DNA of 64,000 bases from assembly GCA_963816065.1 (NCBI GenBank), contig CAWFJG010000019.1:248001-312000 (forward strand). The letters are read 5' to 3'. The position numbers were made by a program, and so were the translations under genes. How positions within the stretch are numbered: the first letter of the stretch is position 1; each line of letters starts with the position of its first letter. The notes beneath the pieces were generated by a model. That model saw nothing but the letters and a program-made list of their open reading frames with translations, made no database searches and was not told the origin of the DNA. Below are positions 9,617 through 17,908 of this stretch, in pieces. The stretch comes from Roseiarcus sp963816065 (lineage in GTDB: Bacteria; Pseudomonadota; Alphaproteobacteria; Rhizobiales; Beijerinckiaceae).

Positions 9617-11161
9617 ATGCAGTCGATCGGCCCGCTTCTCAGGATGGAGGGCGTCTCGAAGAGCTATGGCGGCGTGCGCGCGCTCCATAATGCGAGCCTT
9701 TCCATTGCCGCCGGCCGCATCCATGCCGTTCTCGGCGAGAACGGCGCTGGCAAGTCGACGCTGATTAAGATCCTGGCCGGGGTGGTCCGGCCAGACGCCG
9801 GCCGCATTGAACTCGACAGCGCCGAGGTCACCTTCAACTCGCCTTCCGCCGCGGCGGGCGCGGGTGTGGTTTGCATCTTTCAGGAGCTTTCGCTTGTTCC
9901 AGACCTTTCGGTCGCCGACAACATCGCAATCGTCAACCCGCCGCTGCGCTTCGGCCTGATCGACCGAGGCGCACAGCGCCGGTTCGCCGAGGAAGCGCTG
10001 GCCCGCGCCGGGGCGCCGGACATTCACCCGCTCGCGCTGGTCGGGGACCTGCCGCTGTCGCGCCGGCAGATGGTCGAAATCGCCAAGGCGCTGGCGCGCA
10101 ATCCCCGCATTCTCATCCTCGACGAGGCGACATCGGCCCTGACCGCGACCGATGTGACCAAGGTGTTCGTGGTCTTGAAACGCCTGCGGGAAGAAGGGCT
10201 GGCGTTGATTTTCATCTCCCATCGAATGGGGGAGATCGAGGAACTGGCCGACGACTGCACGGTGTTTCGCAACGGCTCGAACGTCGCGACCTATCCGGCA
10301 GGCTCCAAGAGCGATGACGAGATCGTCGAGATGATGATCGGCCGCGAGTACAGCCATGTCTTTCCGGCGAGACAGCGGGTCATCGAAGACGAGGGTCCGC
10401 CGCTGCTTGAGGTCAGAAGCCTGACCTGGGCCGACAGGTTGCGCGGCGTCTCGTTCAGCGTTCGATCCGGGGAGGTGGTCGGGCTCGGGGGGCTCGACGG
10501 GCAGGGGCAACGCGAACTCCTGCTCGCCCTGTTTGGCGTGCTGCGCGGCGTCTCCGGCGAAATCCGGGTGGCGGGTGAGCGGTTCGCCCCGAAGAGCCCC
10601 AACGCCGCGAAGTCGGCGGGCGGGATGGCGCTGATCCCGGAGGACCGTAAGACAGAGGGCTTGATGCTGCCGATGTCGGTGCGCGAAAACCTGAGCTTCG
10701 CCGCGTTCGACCGCATCGGCCGGTTCGGGATCGTCGATCGCCGCCGCGAGGCGAGCCTGGTCGCCGAGATGGTTGCGCTTCTCGCCATCCGCGCCGCCTC
10801 GCCCGACATGCCGGCCGGCGCCCTCTCGGGCGGCAACCAGCAGAAGGTCGTCATCGCCAAATGGCTGATGTCGAATCCGCGCATCATCCTGCTCAACGAT
10901 CCGACGCGCGGCATCGATGTCGGCACGAAGCAGGAAATCTATCAGCTTCTGCGCCGCCTCGCCGACGCGGGCGCAGCGATCGTCTTCTACACCACCGACT
11001 ACAGCGAGCTGATCGGCTGCTGCGACCGCGCGCTCGTTTTGTACGACGGCGCGATCCGGCGCGAGCTTGTCGGCGACGCCATCACCGAGCGGGCCCTCGT
11101 CGCCAGCGCGCTCGCCATCGGCGATCCGGCCGAGGGTCCGGCAGCCTCGGGGGCGGCATGA
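9617..11161 (+). CDS. Sugar ABC transporter, duplicated ATP-binding protein (RbsA/MglA type)
   Basis: This 514-residue protein contains two ABC domains, as in RbsA. The first has Walker A GENGAGKSTL near residue 42, the signature LPLSRRQMVEIAKAL and Walker B ILILDEATSALT. The second domain has a degenerate Walker A (GGLDGQGQREL) and the strong signature ALSGGNQQKVVIAKWL with LLNDPTRGIDVG. The asymmetry is normal in this subfamily. It powers uptake of the sugar captured by the upstream binding protein. The gene overlaps the first permease by four bases (ATGA at 11158). Confidence 0.92.
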   Translation: MQSIGPLLRMEGVSKSYGGVRALHNASLSIAAGRIHAVLGENGAGKSTLIKILAGVVRPDAGRIELDSAEVTFNSPSAAAGAGVVCIFQELSLVPDLSVADNIAIVNPPLRFGLIDRGAQRRFAEEALARAGAPDIHPLALVGDLPLSRRQMVEIAKALARNPRILILDEATSALTATDVTKVFVVLKRLREEGLALIFISHRMGEIEELADDCTVFRNGSNVATYPAGSKSDDEIVEMMIGREYSHVFPARQRVIEDEGPPLLEVRSLTWADRLRGVSFSVRSGEVVGLGGLDGQGQRELLLALFGVLRGVSGEIRVAGERFAPKSPNAAKSAGGMALIPEDRKTEGLMLPMSVRENLSFAAFDRIGRFGIVDRRREASLVAEMVALLAIRAASPDMPAGALSGGNQQKVVIAKWLMSNPRIILLNDPTRGIDVGTKQEIYQLLRRLADAGAAIVFYTTDYSELIGCCDRALVLYDGAIRRELVGDAITERALVASALAIGDPAEGPAASGAA

Positions 11162-12138
11162 ACGACTGGCGCTACGTCCTCGCCCGCAATCGTCCGATGC
11201 TGATCGCCTTCGCCTTCTTTGTCGCGATGTTCGCGCTCTATGCTTCGAATCATCCCGCCGGATTCAGCGCGAATGTCGTCCAGACCGCGGCCAACAAGGG
11301 CGTTCTGCTCGCCCTGGTGGCGATGGCGCAAACCTGCGCTGTCATCACCGCCGGGATCGACCTCTCGGTCGGGGCGGTGTTCGTCCTCAGCAACTGCCTG
11401 GCGTCTGCGATCGTCGTCGGGACCGCATCCTCGGCCGCGGCGGGCGCGGCGGGTGTTCTTATCGCTGGAGCGGCCTGCGGCGCGCTGAACGGCCTGATCG
11501 TCATCGTGGGCCGTCTGCAGCCGATCGTCACGACCATCGCCACCGGCGCGGCGTTCTCGGGCCTCGCTCTCATCCTCCGGCCCACTCCCGGAGGCGACGT
11601 CTACGAGCCGCTTGCCGACGCCCTCACCGGACGTGTGCTCGGCGTGCTGCCGGCAAGCCTCGTTGCGCTCGCCGCGGTCGTCCTCGTCATCTGGGCGCCA
11701 TACGCGCGCTCGCCGATCGGCCGGGCGGCCTACGCCATTGGCTCGTCCGAACCGGCGGCCTATATGTCGGGCGTACCGGTTGCGCGGGCGAAATTCCTCG
11801 CCTATGTCCTAGCCGGCCTGCTCGCGTCGATCGGCGGCCTGTTCCTCACCTTCGTCACCTATTCGGGCGAGGCTTCGGCGGCGACCGCCGGTTCTTACAC
11901 GCTCTATTCGATCGCGGCCGTGGTGCTCGGCGGCGTCTCGCTTTACGGCGGCTCCGGCAGCGCGGTCGGCGCCATTTTCGGCGCGCTGATGTTCCGCACC
12001 ATTGGCGACCTGTTGTTCGTGTTCAACCTCGACCCACTATGGCAGCCGCTCTTTCAGGGCGTTGTCCTGCTGACCGCGGTGTCGCTCGGCGCAGCGCGGC
12101 TCTTTCGGGTGCGAAACAGGCTGGAGCTTTTCCTATGA
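11158..12138 (+). CDS. Sugar ABC transporter permease 1 (RbsC type)
   Basis: A 326-residue membrane protein with about nine or ten hydrophobic helices and the BPD_transp_2 features: the first-half signature ITAGIDLSVGAVFVL and the late GVSLYGGSGSAVGAIFGAL motif that contacts the ATPase. It begins inside the stop region of the ATPase gene and ends overlapping the next permease by four bases, so the three are translationally coupled. Confidence 0.9.
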   Translation: MNDWRYVLARNRPMLIAFAFFVAMFALYASNHPAGFSANVVQTAANKGVLLALVAMAQTCAVITAGIDLSVGAVFVLSNCLASAIVVGTASSAAAGAAGVLIAGAACGALNGLIVIVGRLQPIVTTIATGAAFSGLALILRPTPGGDVYEPLADALTGRVLGVLPASLVALAAVVLVIWAPYARSPIGRAAYAIGSSEPAAYMSGVPVARAKFLAYVLAGLLASIGGLFLTFVTYSGEASAATAGSYTLYSIAAVVLGGVSLYGGSGSAVGAIFGALMFRTIGDLLFVFNLDPLWQPLFQGVVLLTAVSLGAARLFRVRNRLELFL

Positions 12139-13112
12139 ACCGGCTGGCGAGGCCACGGCTCGGCGACCGGCTCATTGGACGGGCCGATCGCCCGGTCTTG
12201 GTCGCGTTCGCCTGCATCGTCGCGCTCCTGCTTGTGGGCTCGCTCTACTCGCGGAGCTTCCTGTCGCCCGAATACCTTCTGCAGCAGCTGAAGGTCGCTT
12301 CCTTTCTGGGCGTGATCGCGACCGGGGCGATGATCGTCATTCTGATCGGACAGATCGACCTCAGCGTCCCGTGGGCGGTCGCCGTCGGCGGCATGATGTC
12401 GACGGCCGCGACGGGTTGGGGGCCGGCCGGAGAGACGTTGGCCATTCCCTTCGGCGTTGCTTGTGGCGTCGCGGTCGGGCTCGTAAACGGCTGCGGCGTC
12501 GCCTATTTGCGTATACCGTCCATGATCGTGACGCTGGCGGTCAATGCCGTGGCGCAGGGGCTCATGGTCGTTCACACCGGCGGCTTCTCGCCCCAGGACG
12601 CCTCGTCGCCCGCGATGCGCGCGCTCGCCACCGGCACGTCGCTTTACGGCGTTCCCAACGCTCTGGTCGTCTGGGCGTTCGTTGGGGCCGCCACGGTCTT
12701 CCTGCTGACGCGCACCACCTTTGGCCGCGCGGTCTACGGGGTCGGCAACCGCGAACGGGCGGCCTACCTGTCCGGGGTCGACACGCAGAAGGTCGTGCTC
12801 GCCGTCTTCGCCATTGCCGGCGGCCTGTCCGGGTTCGGCGGCGTTCTGCTCGCGGGCTACGCCAGCAAGGCCGCGCAAGGCATGGGCGACGCCTATCTTC
12901 TGCCGGCGATCGCCTCGGTCGTGCTCGGCGGCGCCTCGATCCTCGGCGGACGCGGCAACTATTTCGGAACGGTGGCGGGTGTGATTCTGATTACGCTCCT
13001 GCAATCAATTCTGTCGGTCATCCAGATGCCGGATGCGGGACGCCAGATCATATACGGCGTGGTGATCGTCGCGATGCTCCTCATCTATGGGCGCGAGCGA
13101 ATCGGTTCCTGA
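12135..13112 (+). CDS. Sugar ABC transporter permease 2 (RbsC type)
   Basis: A 325-residue paralogue of the preceding permease, with ILIGQIDLSVPWAVAVGG as the equivalent of IDLSVGA and GGASILGGRGNYFGTVAG as the coupling motif. The pair probably forms a heterodimeric channel. Its last 28 bases overlap the 3' end of the LysR gene on the other strand. With the binding protein and ATPase it completes the transporter. No sugar kinase or isomerase gene is attached, so the substrate cannot be read from context. Confidence 0.9.
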   Translation: MNRLARPRLGDRLIGRADRPVLVAFACIVALLLVGSLYSRSFLSPEYLLQQLKVASFLGVIATGAMIVILIGQIDLSVPWAVAVGGMMSTAATGWGPAGETLAIPFGVACGVAVGLVNGCGVAYLRIPSMIVTLAVNAVAQGLMVVHTGGFSPQDASSPAMRALATGTSLYGVPNALVVWAFVGAATVFLLTRTTFGRAVYGVGNRERAAYLSGVDTQKVVLAVFAIAGGLSGFGGVLLAGYASKAAQGMGDAYLLPAIASVVLGGASILGGRGNYFGTVAGVILITLLQSILSVIQMPDAGRQIIYGVVIVAMLLIYGRERIGS

Positions 13113-14075
13113 GACGCCGGACGCAGGGCTGCGCCAAGCGGAACCAATTCGGCGGCGCGGTAGGCTTTGGGGCAGGCGGTCAACAGGCGCCTCAAATCGT
13201 TGATCAGCCAGCGCGCGGCGCGGCCGATCTCGGCGCCCCGCATACGCATGACATGAACGCGGAACTGGAACGCGTCGCGCTCGGCGAGCTTGAGCGGCTT
13301 GAGCCGACCCGCCGCGATATGCTCCCGCACCATGTGGAACGGCATGTTGCACCAGCCGAAGCCGGCGAGAAGAAATTCCAGACGGGTCGAGAGGTCTGCA
13401 AAACGCCAGATATGATGGCCGACGATTCCGCCGCTGAAATTCTGGGTGAGCGGCGTGCGGTCGGTGAGGACGAGCTGAACATAGGGCTCGAGCGTCGCGC
13501 GCGCGATCGGCTCCGGCTCGCGCGCCAGCGGATGGTCGATCGAGACGACTGCCGCCACGTCGAAGGCGGCAAGGAATTCGGCGACGAGATCGCCGGCGCC
13601 GGCCAAATTCATCGGCGCGATGGCGAATTGCGCCACGCCGTCGCGCAACCGCTGCTCCGAGCCGCCGAGGTTCTCGGTAAAGATCGTGACCGGCAGATTG
13701 GGAAAAGCGTGGCTCAGCGCCTTGAGGCTGCCGATCAGCGGCTCGTGCGGAAAGATCGGGTCGACCGCGAACGATAGCTCGGGCTCGGTGTCGGCGGCGA
13801 TGCTCGCCGCCCGGGCCTTCAATTCTTCCGCGCGGTCGAGGAGCCGGCGCGCGTCTTTGACGAGCACGGCGCCCGCGGGCGTGAGCCGGGGGGCCTTGGC
13901 CGACCGGTCGAACAGCGCCACGCCGAGATTCGACTTCGAGCGTCGCGACCGATTGGCTGATCGCTGACTGCACCCGACCGAGCTTTCGCGCTGCAGCGGA
14001 AAAGCTGCCTGCGTCGACGGCGGCGACGAAGATCCGCATCTGGTCGAGAGTGAGGGCGTCAATCATCTCACTCAT
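13085..14075 (-). pseudogene. LysR-family transcriptional regulator, broken by one frameshift
   Basis: The N-terminal winged helix-turn-helix reads ALTLDQMRIFVAAVDAGSF, SAAARKLGRVQSAISQSVAT and LEVE in one frame. The sequence then continues in another frame as NLGVALFDRSAKAPRLTPAG and a full effector-binding domain to 13085. The junction lies at about 13926-13930, where one extra base turns an expected LEVELGVALFDR into a frame change. All other parts are conserved, so a sequencing indel is as likely as a real mutation. The gene is divergent from the RutE-like/WrbA/DoxX cluster with an 88-base gap, so it is the probable regulator of that cluster. Confidence 0.8.
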
Positions 14076-14163
14076 CTATCATTCCAGACGATGGGATGCA
14101 TCACAATTTCGTGCGTTGTGCTGATGGGCTCATTCTCCCATGTTGCAGCGCAAGGAGGTTCCG

Positions 14164-14775
14164 ATGACCGAGTTCAAGAACGACCCGGGCGCGCCGATCG
14201 GCGCCGCCGCTCTGGCGCAACTCTTCACCGAAGCGCGCACCCACAATGCATTCCTCGCCAAGCCCGTGCCCGACTCGCTGCTCGTCGAAGCGATGGCACT
14301 CGCCAAGATGGGGCCGACTGCAGCCAATTCGCAGCCGCTGCGTGTGCTCTTTCTCCGTTCCCAGGAGGCCAAGGAGCGATTGCGGCTGGCCCTTGCGCCC
14401 GGCAATCTCGACAAGACGATGAAGGCGCCGGTGGTCGCCATCGCCGCCTACGACCTCGACTTCTACGAGCACCTGCCGTTCCTCTTCCCGCACGCCGACG
14501 CCAGGAGCTGGTTTGTTGGCAACCGGGCTTTCGCCGATCGCACCGCCTTTCAGAGCGGGACCTTGCAGGTTGCCTATTTGCTCCTCGCCTTGCGCGCCGT
14601 CGGGCTCGACGCGGGTCCGATGGCTGGCTTCGACAACGGCAAGGTCGACGCCGAGTTTTTCCCGGAAGGCAAGATCAAGTCCAACGTCCTGATCAAAATC
14701 GGCTACGGGGACAACACGCAGCTCTTTCCCCGCAGCCCGCGCTTCACCTTTGACCAGATGGCGAAGGTGCTTTGA
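14164..14775 (+). CDS. RutE-like nitroreductase-family reductase (malonic semialdehyde reductase type)
   Basis: A 203-residue FMN-dependent nitroreductase-fold protein. Its features match RutE closely: LFTEARTHNAFLAKPVPD, AKMGPTAANSQPLRV, LAPGNLDKTMKAPVV, FPHADARSWFVGN and the C-terminal YGDNTQLFPRSPRFTFD. RutE reduces malonic semialdehyde to 3-hydroxypropionate in pyrimidine breakdown, but no other rut gene is here, so in this cluster it may act on other aldehydes or quinones. AAGGAGG at 14152-14158 fixes the ATG at 14164. It is first in a cluster with wrbA and a DoxX protein. Confidence 0.85.
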   Translation: MTEFKNDPGAPIGAAALAQLFTEARTHNAFLAKPVPDSLLVEAMALAKMGPTAANSQPLRVLFLRSQEAKERLRLALAPGNLDKTMKAPVVAIAAYDLDFYEHLPFLFPHADARSWFVGNRAFADRTAFQSGTLQVAYLLLALRAVGLDAGPMAGFDNGKVDAEFFPEGKIKSNVLIKIGYGDNTQLFPRSPRFTFDQMAKVL

Positions 14776-14802
14776 GCTCGACCACGATCCGGAGGGAACT
14801 CC

Positions 14803-15402
14803 ATGACGAAAGTGCTTGTTCTTTATTATTCGAGCTACGGCCACATCGAGACCATGGCCGGCGCGGTGGCCGAAGGCGCGAGGGGCGCGGGCGCGACCGT
14901 CGACATCAAGCGGGTCCCGGAAACCGTCCCGGAGGCGGTCGCCAAGGCCGCATACTTCAAGCTCGACCAGGCGGCGCCGATCGCCAAGGTCGAGGACCTG
15001 GCGAACTACGACGCCATAGTGGTGGGCGCGCCGACCCGCTTCGGTCGCATGCCCTCCGCGATGGGGGGTTTCTGGGAGCAGGCCGGCGGCCTTTGGATGA
15101 GCGGCGCGCTGCTCGGCAAGGTTGGCGGCGCGTTCACCTCCAGCGCAACCCAGCACGGCGGCAACGAGACGACGCTCTTTTCGATCCTGGCCAACCTTCT
15201 GCACTTCGGCATGGTGATCGTCGGTCTCCCCTACAGTCATGCCGGGCAAATGTCGCTCGACGAGATCGTGGGAGGCGCGCCTTACGGAGCGACGACCATC
15301 GCCGGGGGACAGGGCCAACGGCGGCCGAGCGCGATCGACCTCGACGGCGCGCGCCATCAGGGCGAGCTGATCGCCAAGACCGCGGCGAAGCTCTCAAGCT
15401 GA
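14803..15402 (+). CDS. wrbA: NAD(P)H:quinone oxidoreductase, WrbA flavodoxin family
   Basis: A 199-residue flavodoxin-like protein with the phosphate-binding loop YYSSYGHIETMA, the family motif GAPTRFGRMPSAMGGFWEQ, and TSSATQHGGNETTL. Such proteins transfer two electrons from NAD(P)H to quinones, avoiding semiquinone radicals. GGAGG lies nine bases before the ATG. The gap to the upstream reductase is 27 bases, so they are probably cotranscribed and answer to the divergent LysR protein. Confidence 0.92.
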   Translation: MTKVLVLYYSSYGHIETMAGAVAEGARGAGATVDIKRVPETVPEAVAKAAYFKLDQAAPIAKVEDLANYDAIVVGAPTRFGRMPSAMGGFWEQAGGLWMSGALLGKVGGAFTSSATQHGGNETTLFSILANLLHFGMVIVGLPYSHAGQMSLDEIVGGAPYGATTIAGGQGQRRPSAIDLDGARHQGELIAKTAAKLSS

Positions 15403-15481
15403 AATCCAAACCAGGCCCGGCTGCCGCCAGGGCGACTTCCACGATCGCCGCGCCGCGGCGGCAAATGAAGGGACTTTTGAA

Positions 15482-15907
15482 ATGAGCGTATCATCGGCGC
15501 CGTTGGGCTTGCCCACGGCAAGAGTCGCCGTGCTTCCACAGAGCTGGGCGCCGTCCCTGCATTCGGTTCTACGCATCGTCGCGGGACTGCTGTTCCTGGA
15601 GCACGGGACGGGCAAGCTGATCGGCTTTCCCGTTGGTCTGCCGTACATCGACAAGATGCCGACGGGGATGCTTTATTTCACGGGAACGATGGAACTCGTC
15701 GGCGGGGCCTTGATCGTTCTCGGCCTGTTCACCCGTCCGGTCGCTTTTGTGCTCTCAGGCTTCATGGCGGTCGCCTATTTCATGGCGCACTTCCCGCTGA
15801 GCTTCTTCCCGGCGATCAATTTCGGAGAGCCGGCGGTGTTGTTCTGCTTCGTCTTCCTCTACCTGAGCGCAGCCGGGCCTGGTCCGTTGTCGCTCGACCG
15901 AGGCTGA
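15482..15907 (+). CDS. DoxX-family membrane protein
   Basis: A 141-residue protein with four hydrophobic helices typical of DoxX: SVLRIVAGLLFLEHGTGKLI, TGTMELVGGALIVLGLF, AFVLSGFMAVAYFMAHF and EPAVLFCFVFLYLSAAG. The motif H-G-x-G-K-L after the first helix is characteristic. The family is linked to quinol or thiosulfate oxidation and oxidative stress defence, but the biochemical role is poorly known. It is the last gene of the RutE-like/WrbA cluster, 79 bases after wrbA, and ends just before a strong hairpin. Confidence 0.85.
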   Translation: MSVSSAPLGLPTARVAVLPQSWAPSLHSVLRIVAGLLFLEHGTGKLIGFPVGLPYIDKMPTGMLYFTGTMELVGGALIVLGLFTRPVAFVLSGFMAVAYFMAHFPLSFFPAINFGEPAVLFCFVFLYLSAAGPGPLSLDRG

Positions 15908-15914
15908 CGAGCCG

Positions 15915-17660
15915 TCATTCGACCCAGGGACTCGTCAAACTGAAATCAGCGCGAGGGCGACCTCGCGCTGATTTCAGTTTTGACTGCGGCAATCGGGCTG
16001 GGCTTACTGCTGCGATCGGCGCAGCCCGTCCGGGTCGGAACTCGCTGCCAAAGCCGAACGCCCGCGCCACTTGCGCAAGAAAGCTGATCTTGCGTTTGCC
16101 GGCCCGGGCCGACGGCGCCCCCTGCGCGTTCGGCTGAGGCGCGGCGTCGGGAATCGGCATCGGCGGCAGCGGGGCGGTCAGCTCGGCCGCGCGGGCGAGC
16201 AGCGCGCTGTCTACTGCGGGGGATCTCGGGACTTCGATGAAGGCGAGCGCCGCGCCGGTCGGGGGCGTGATCAGGCCCCGGGTGATGACGCTCGGCAAGG
16301 GCTTGGCGTCGTCGGTCGACGTCGCCGATCCGGGTCCGCTCGTCATTGCGACGGTGGGACCGTCGGCTGAGCCGCCGGCCAGCGCGTCTATCGATGCGGT
16401 CATCTCCGGCGATCCGATCAACTCGGGCCCCAATGCGAGGTGGGCGGGACGCGCCGGCGGCAGCGGAGCGGGCGCTGTTTGCGAGGCCGCGGTAAGATCG
16501 GGAGGCCGGATCGGGGGCAGGGGAATGTCGGCCAGCAGCGCAAGTTGCTGCTCGAGGTTAGGCGGCCTCCGAGGCGGCAGGGGCGCAAGATAGAGCGCGG
16601 CGATCGGACCCGTGAGCCTGACCGGAGCATCGGTCTCGGCGTCGCTCGCCACTTGCGGCTGTTCGAGCGCCGCGACAACCTGCTCCTTGGCGACCGGCTC
16701 CGGCGCGGGTGTCGGCTCGGGGGCCGCCGCGGGAGCCGCAGGTTCGACGTAGGTGGGCCCCGTCGGCAGGCCGCGTTTGGCTTTCGCCACCACCGCCGGC
16801 CCGGCGTCGGCGATCTCGACGGGGGCGACCGTCGGCGCGACTCCACCGCCGCGTCCGCCGCGTCCGCCGCCGTTCGTTGCGACGACCGCCTCCTGGCCGC
16901 CGGATTCCTCCGCGTCGTCGTCGCCCCCGCCGCGCGCGCCGAACAGCCATGCGAACAGTCCGCCGCCGCTCGCCGTCCGAACTTCGCCACCGCGTTGCTC
17001 GATCTCGGCTTTCGCCAGATCGTAGCCGGGCATCGGCTGGCCGTCGACGGGAATGAACACGGTCTTGCCGTCCGGGAAGAGCCGCGTCAGCGCATCGCGG
17101 CTCATCCGCGGCCAATAGCGGACCGTACCGCTGTCGATATGCACCCAGGTGAGGCCCTGCGGATAAAACCCGACGCCGCCCTCCTCCATCCGCATTGCGA
17201 TGTCGCGAATGCGCTGGGGACTGACATCCTCGAAATGGGCGTCGATCGCTTTGCCTTCCATATGCTGCGAATGCTCGGCGACCTGGCGCGAGCGGCGCCG
17301 CAGCATCGCGTTGGTCTGCGGCGAGCGGTAGGCGGAAAAGACGTTGACCGGCTGGTGCGAGCCGGATTCGCGATAGACTTCCCAGATGATGTCGAACAGC
17401 CTCGGGTCCATCTTGGTCGGCTCGTTGAGCCGCCAGTCGCGCATGAACCAGTTGAGCTTGTCGAGAGCCGCTTGGTCGTACACTCCGTTCACCATGTAGG
17501 TGAAGGAGCCTTCTTCGTTGGTGTGCTGGTTGGAGAAGGTGACGGTGCGGGTGTCGCCGTTGGCCACTGCCGACTCGGTCGAATTCGGAGCGACCGCGGC
17601 CACGATGACCGCCGTCGCGAGGGCGGCGCCCGACGTCGCGCTCCGCCAGCCTTCATTCAT
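15915..17660 (-). CDS. DUF882/YcbK-like peptidoglycan-associated protein with long proline-rich tail
   Basis: The likely start (ATG at 17660) gives 581 residues with an N-terminal hydrophobic signal or anchor (GAALATAVIVAAVAPN). Residues 35-200 are the DUF882 (peptidase M15-like) domain: VFSAYRSPQTNAMLR, VAEHSQHMEGKAIDAHF and YPQGLTWVHIDSG supply the metal-binding His/Asp set. The remaining 370 residues are low-complexity, rich in Pro/Ala with repeated PLPPxRPP motifs, and would span or bind the wall. Domain proteins of this type sit beside L,D-transpeptidases in Rhizobiales, as here. The extreme 3' end is formed by the bidirectional hairpin. Confidence 0.82.
   Translation of the reverse strand: MNEGWRSATSGAALATAVIVAAVAPNSTESAVANGDTRTVTFSNQHTNEEGSFTYMVNGVYDQAALDKLNWFMRDWRLNEPTKMDPRLFDIIWEVYRESGSHQPVNVFSAYRSPQTNAMLRRRSRQVAEHSQHMEGKAIDAHFEDVSPQRIRDIAMRMEEGGVGFYPQGLTWVHIDSGTVRYWPRMSRDALTRLFPDGKTVFIPVDGQPMPGYDLAKAEIEQRGGEVRTASGGGLFAWLFGARGGGDDDAEESGGQEAVVATNGGGRGGRGGGVAPTVAPVEIADAGPAVVAKAKRGLPTGPTYVEPAAPAAAPEPTPAPEPVAKEQVVAALEQPQVASDAETDAPVRLTGPIAALYLAPLPPRRPPNLEQQLALLADIPLPPIRPPDLTAASQTAPAPLPPARPAHLALGPELIGSPEMTASIDALAGGSADGPTVAMTSGPGSATSTDDAKPLPSVITRGLITPPTGAALAFIEVPRSPAVDSALLARAAELTAPLPPMPIPDAAPQPNAQGAPSARAGKRKISFLAQVARAFGFGSEFRPGRAAPIAAVSPARLPQSKLKSARGRPRADFSLTSPWVE
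15937..15980. terminator. Strong bidirectional terminator-like hairpin with GCGA loop
   Basis: Two perfect 20-base arms (AAACTGAAATCAGCGCGAGG at 15937-15956 and its complement at 15961-15980) enclose the tetraloop GCGA, a GNRA loop. The arm ends supply a T-tract in both directions. It follows the doxX stop by 30 bases and would end that transcript. On the minus strand it lies inside the last codons of the DUF882 gene, whose stop is at 15915-15917. Confidence 0.75.
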
Positions 17661-17908
17661 TGCCCAATACCCCAATAGATCATCCTTCCGATATGCGGCG
17701 CGCCGGATCGGCGCCGCCGTGACCTCGGACCCCGTGCGACCTCCCGTCCGCACGTCCCTCCGGCCGAGGATCCCGCCCGGCCGGCCGCCTCATCCGGAGC
17801 GCGTCTCACGCGCGCAAATCCGGCACATCCTCCGCGGCTCTGTGACCGGTTCGGCACAGATGCGGACAAATCGACCAATTCGCCGTATAGACCCATCGAC
17901 CGCCCGTT

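Noticed and set aside
9323..10510. A 395-residue minus-strand protein opposite the sugar ATPase
   Set aside because: It is opposite a clearly conserved ABC ATPase gene and has no recognisable domain.
14164..14775. Membership of a rut pyrimidine operon
   Set aside because: No other rut gene lies nearby; neighbours are WrbA and DoxX.
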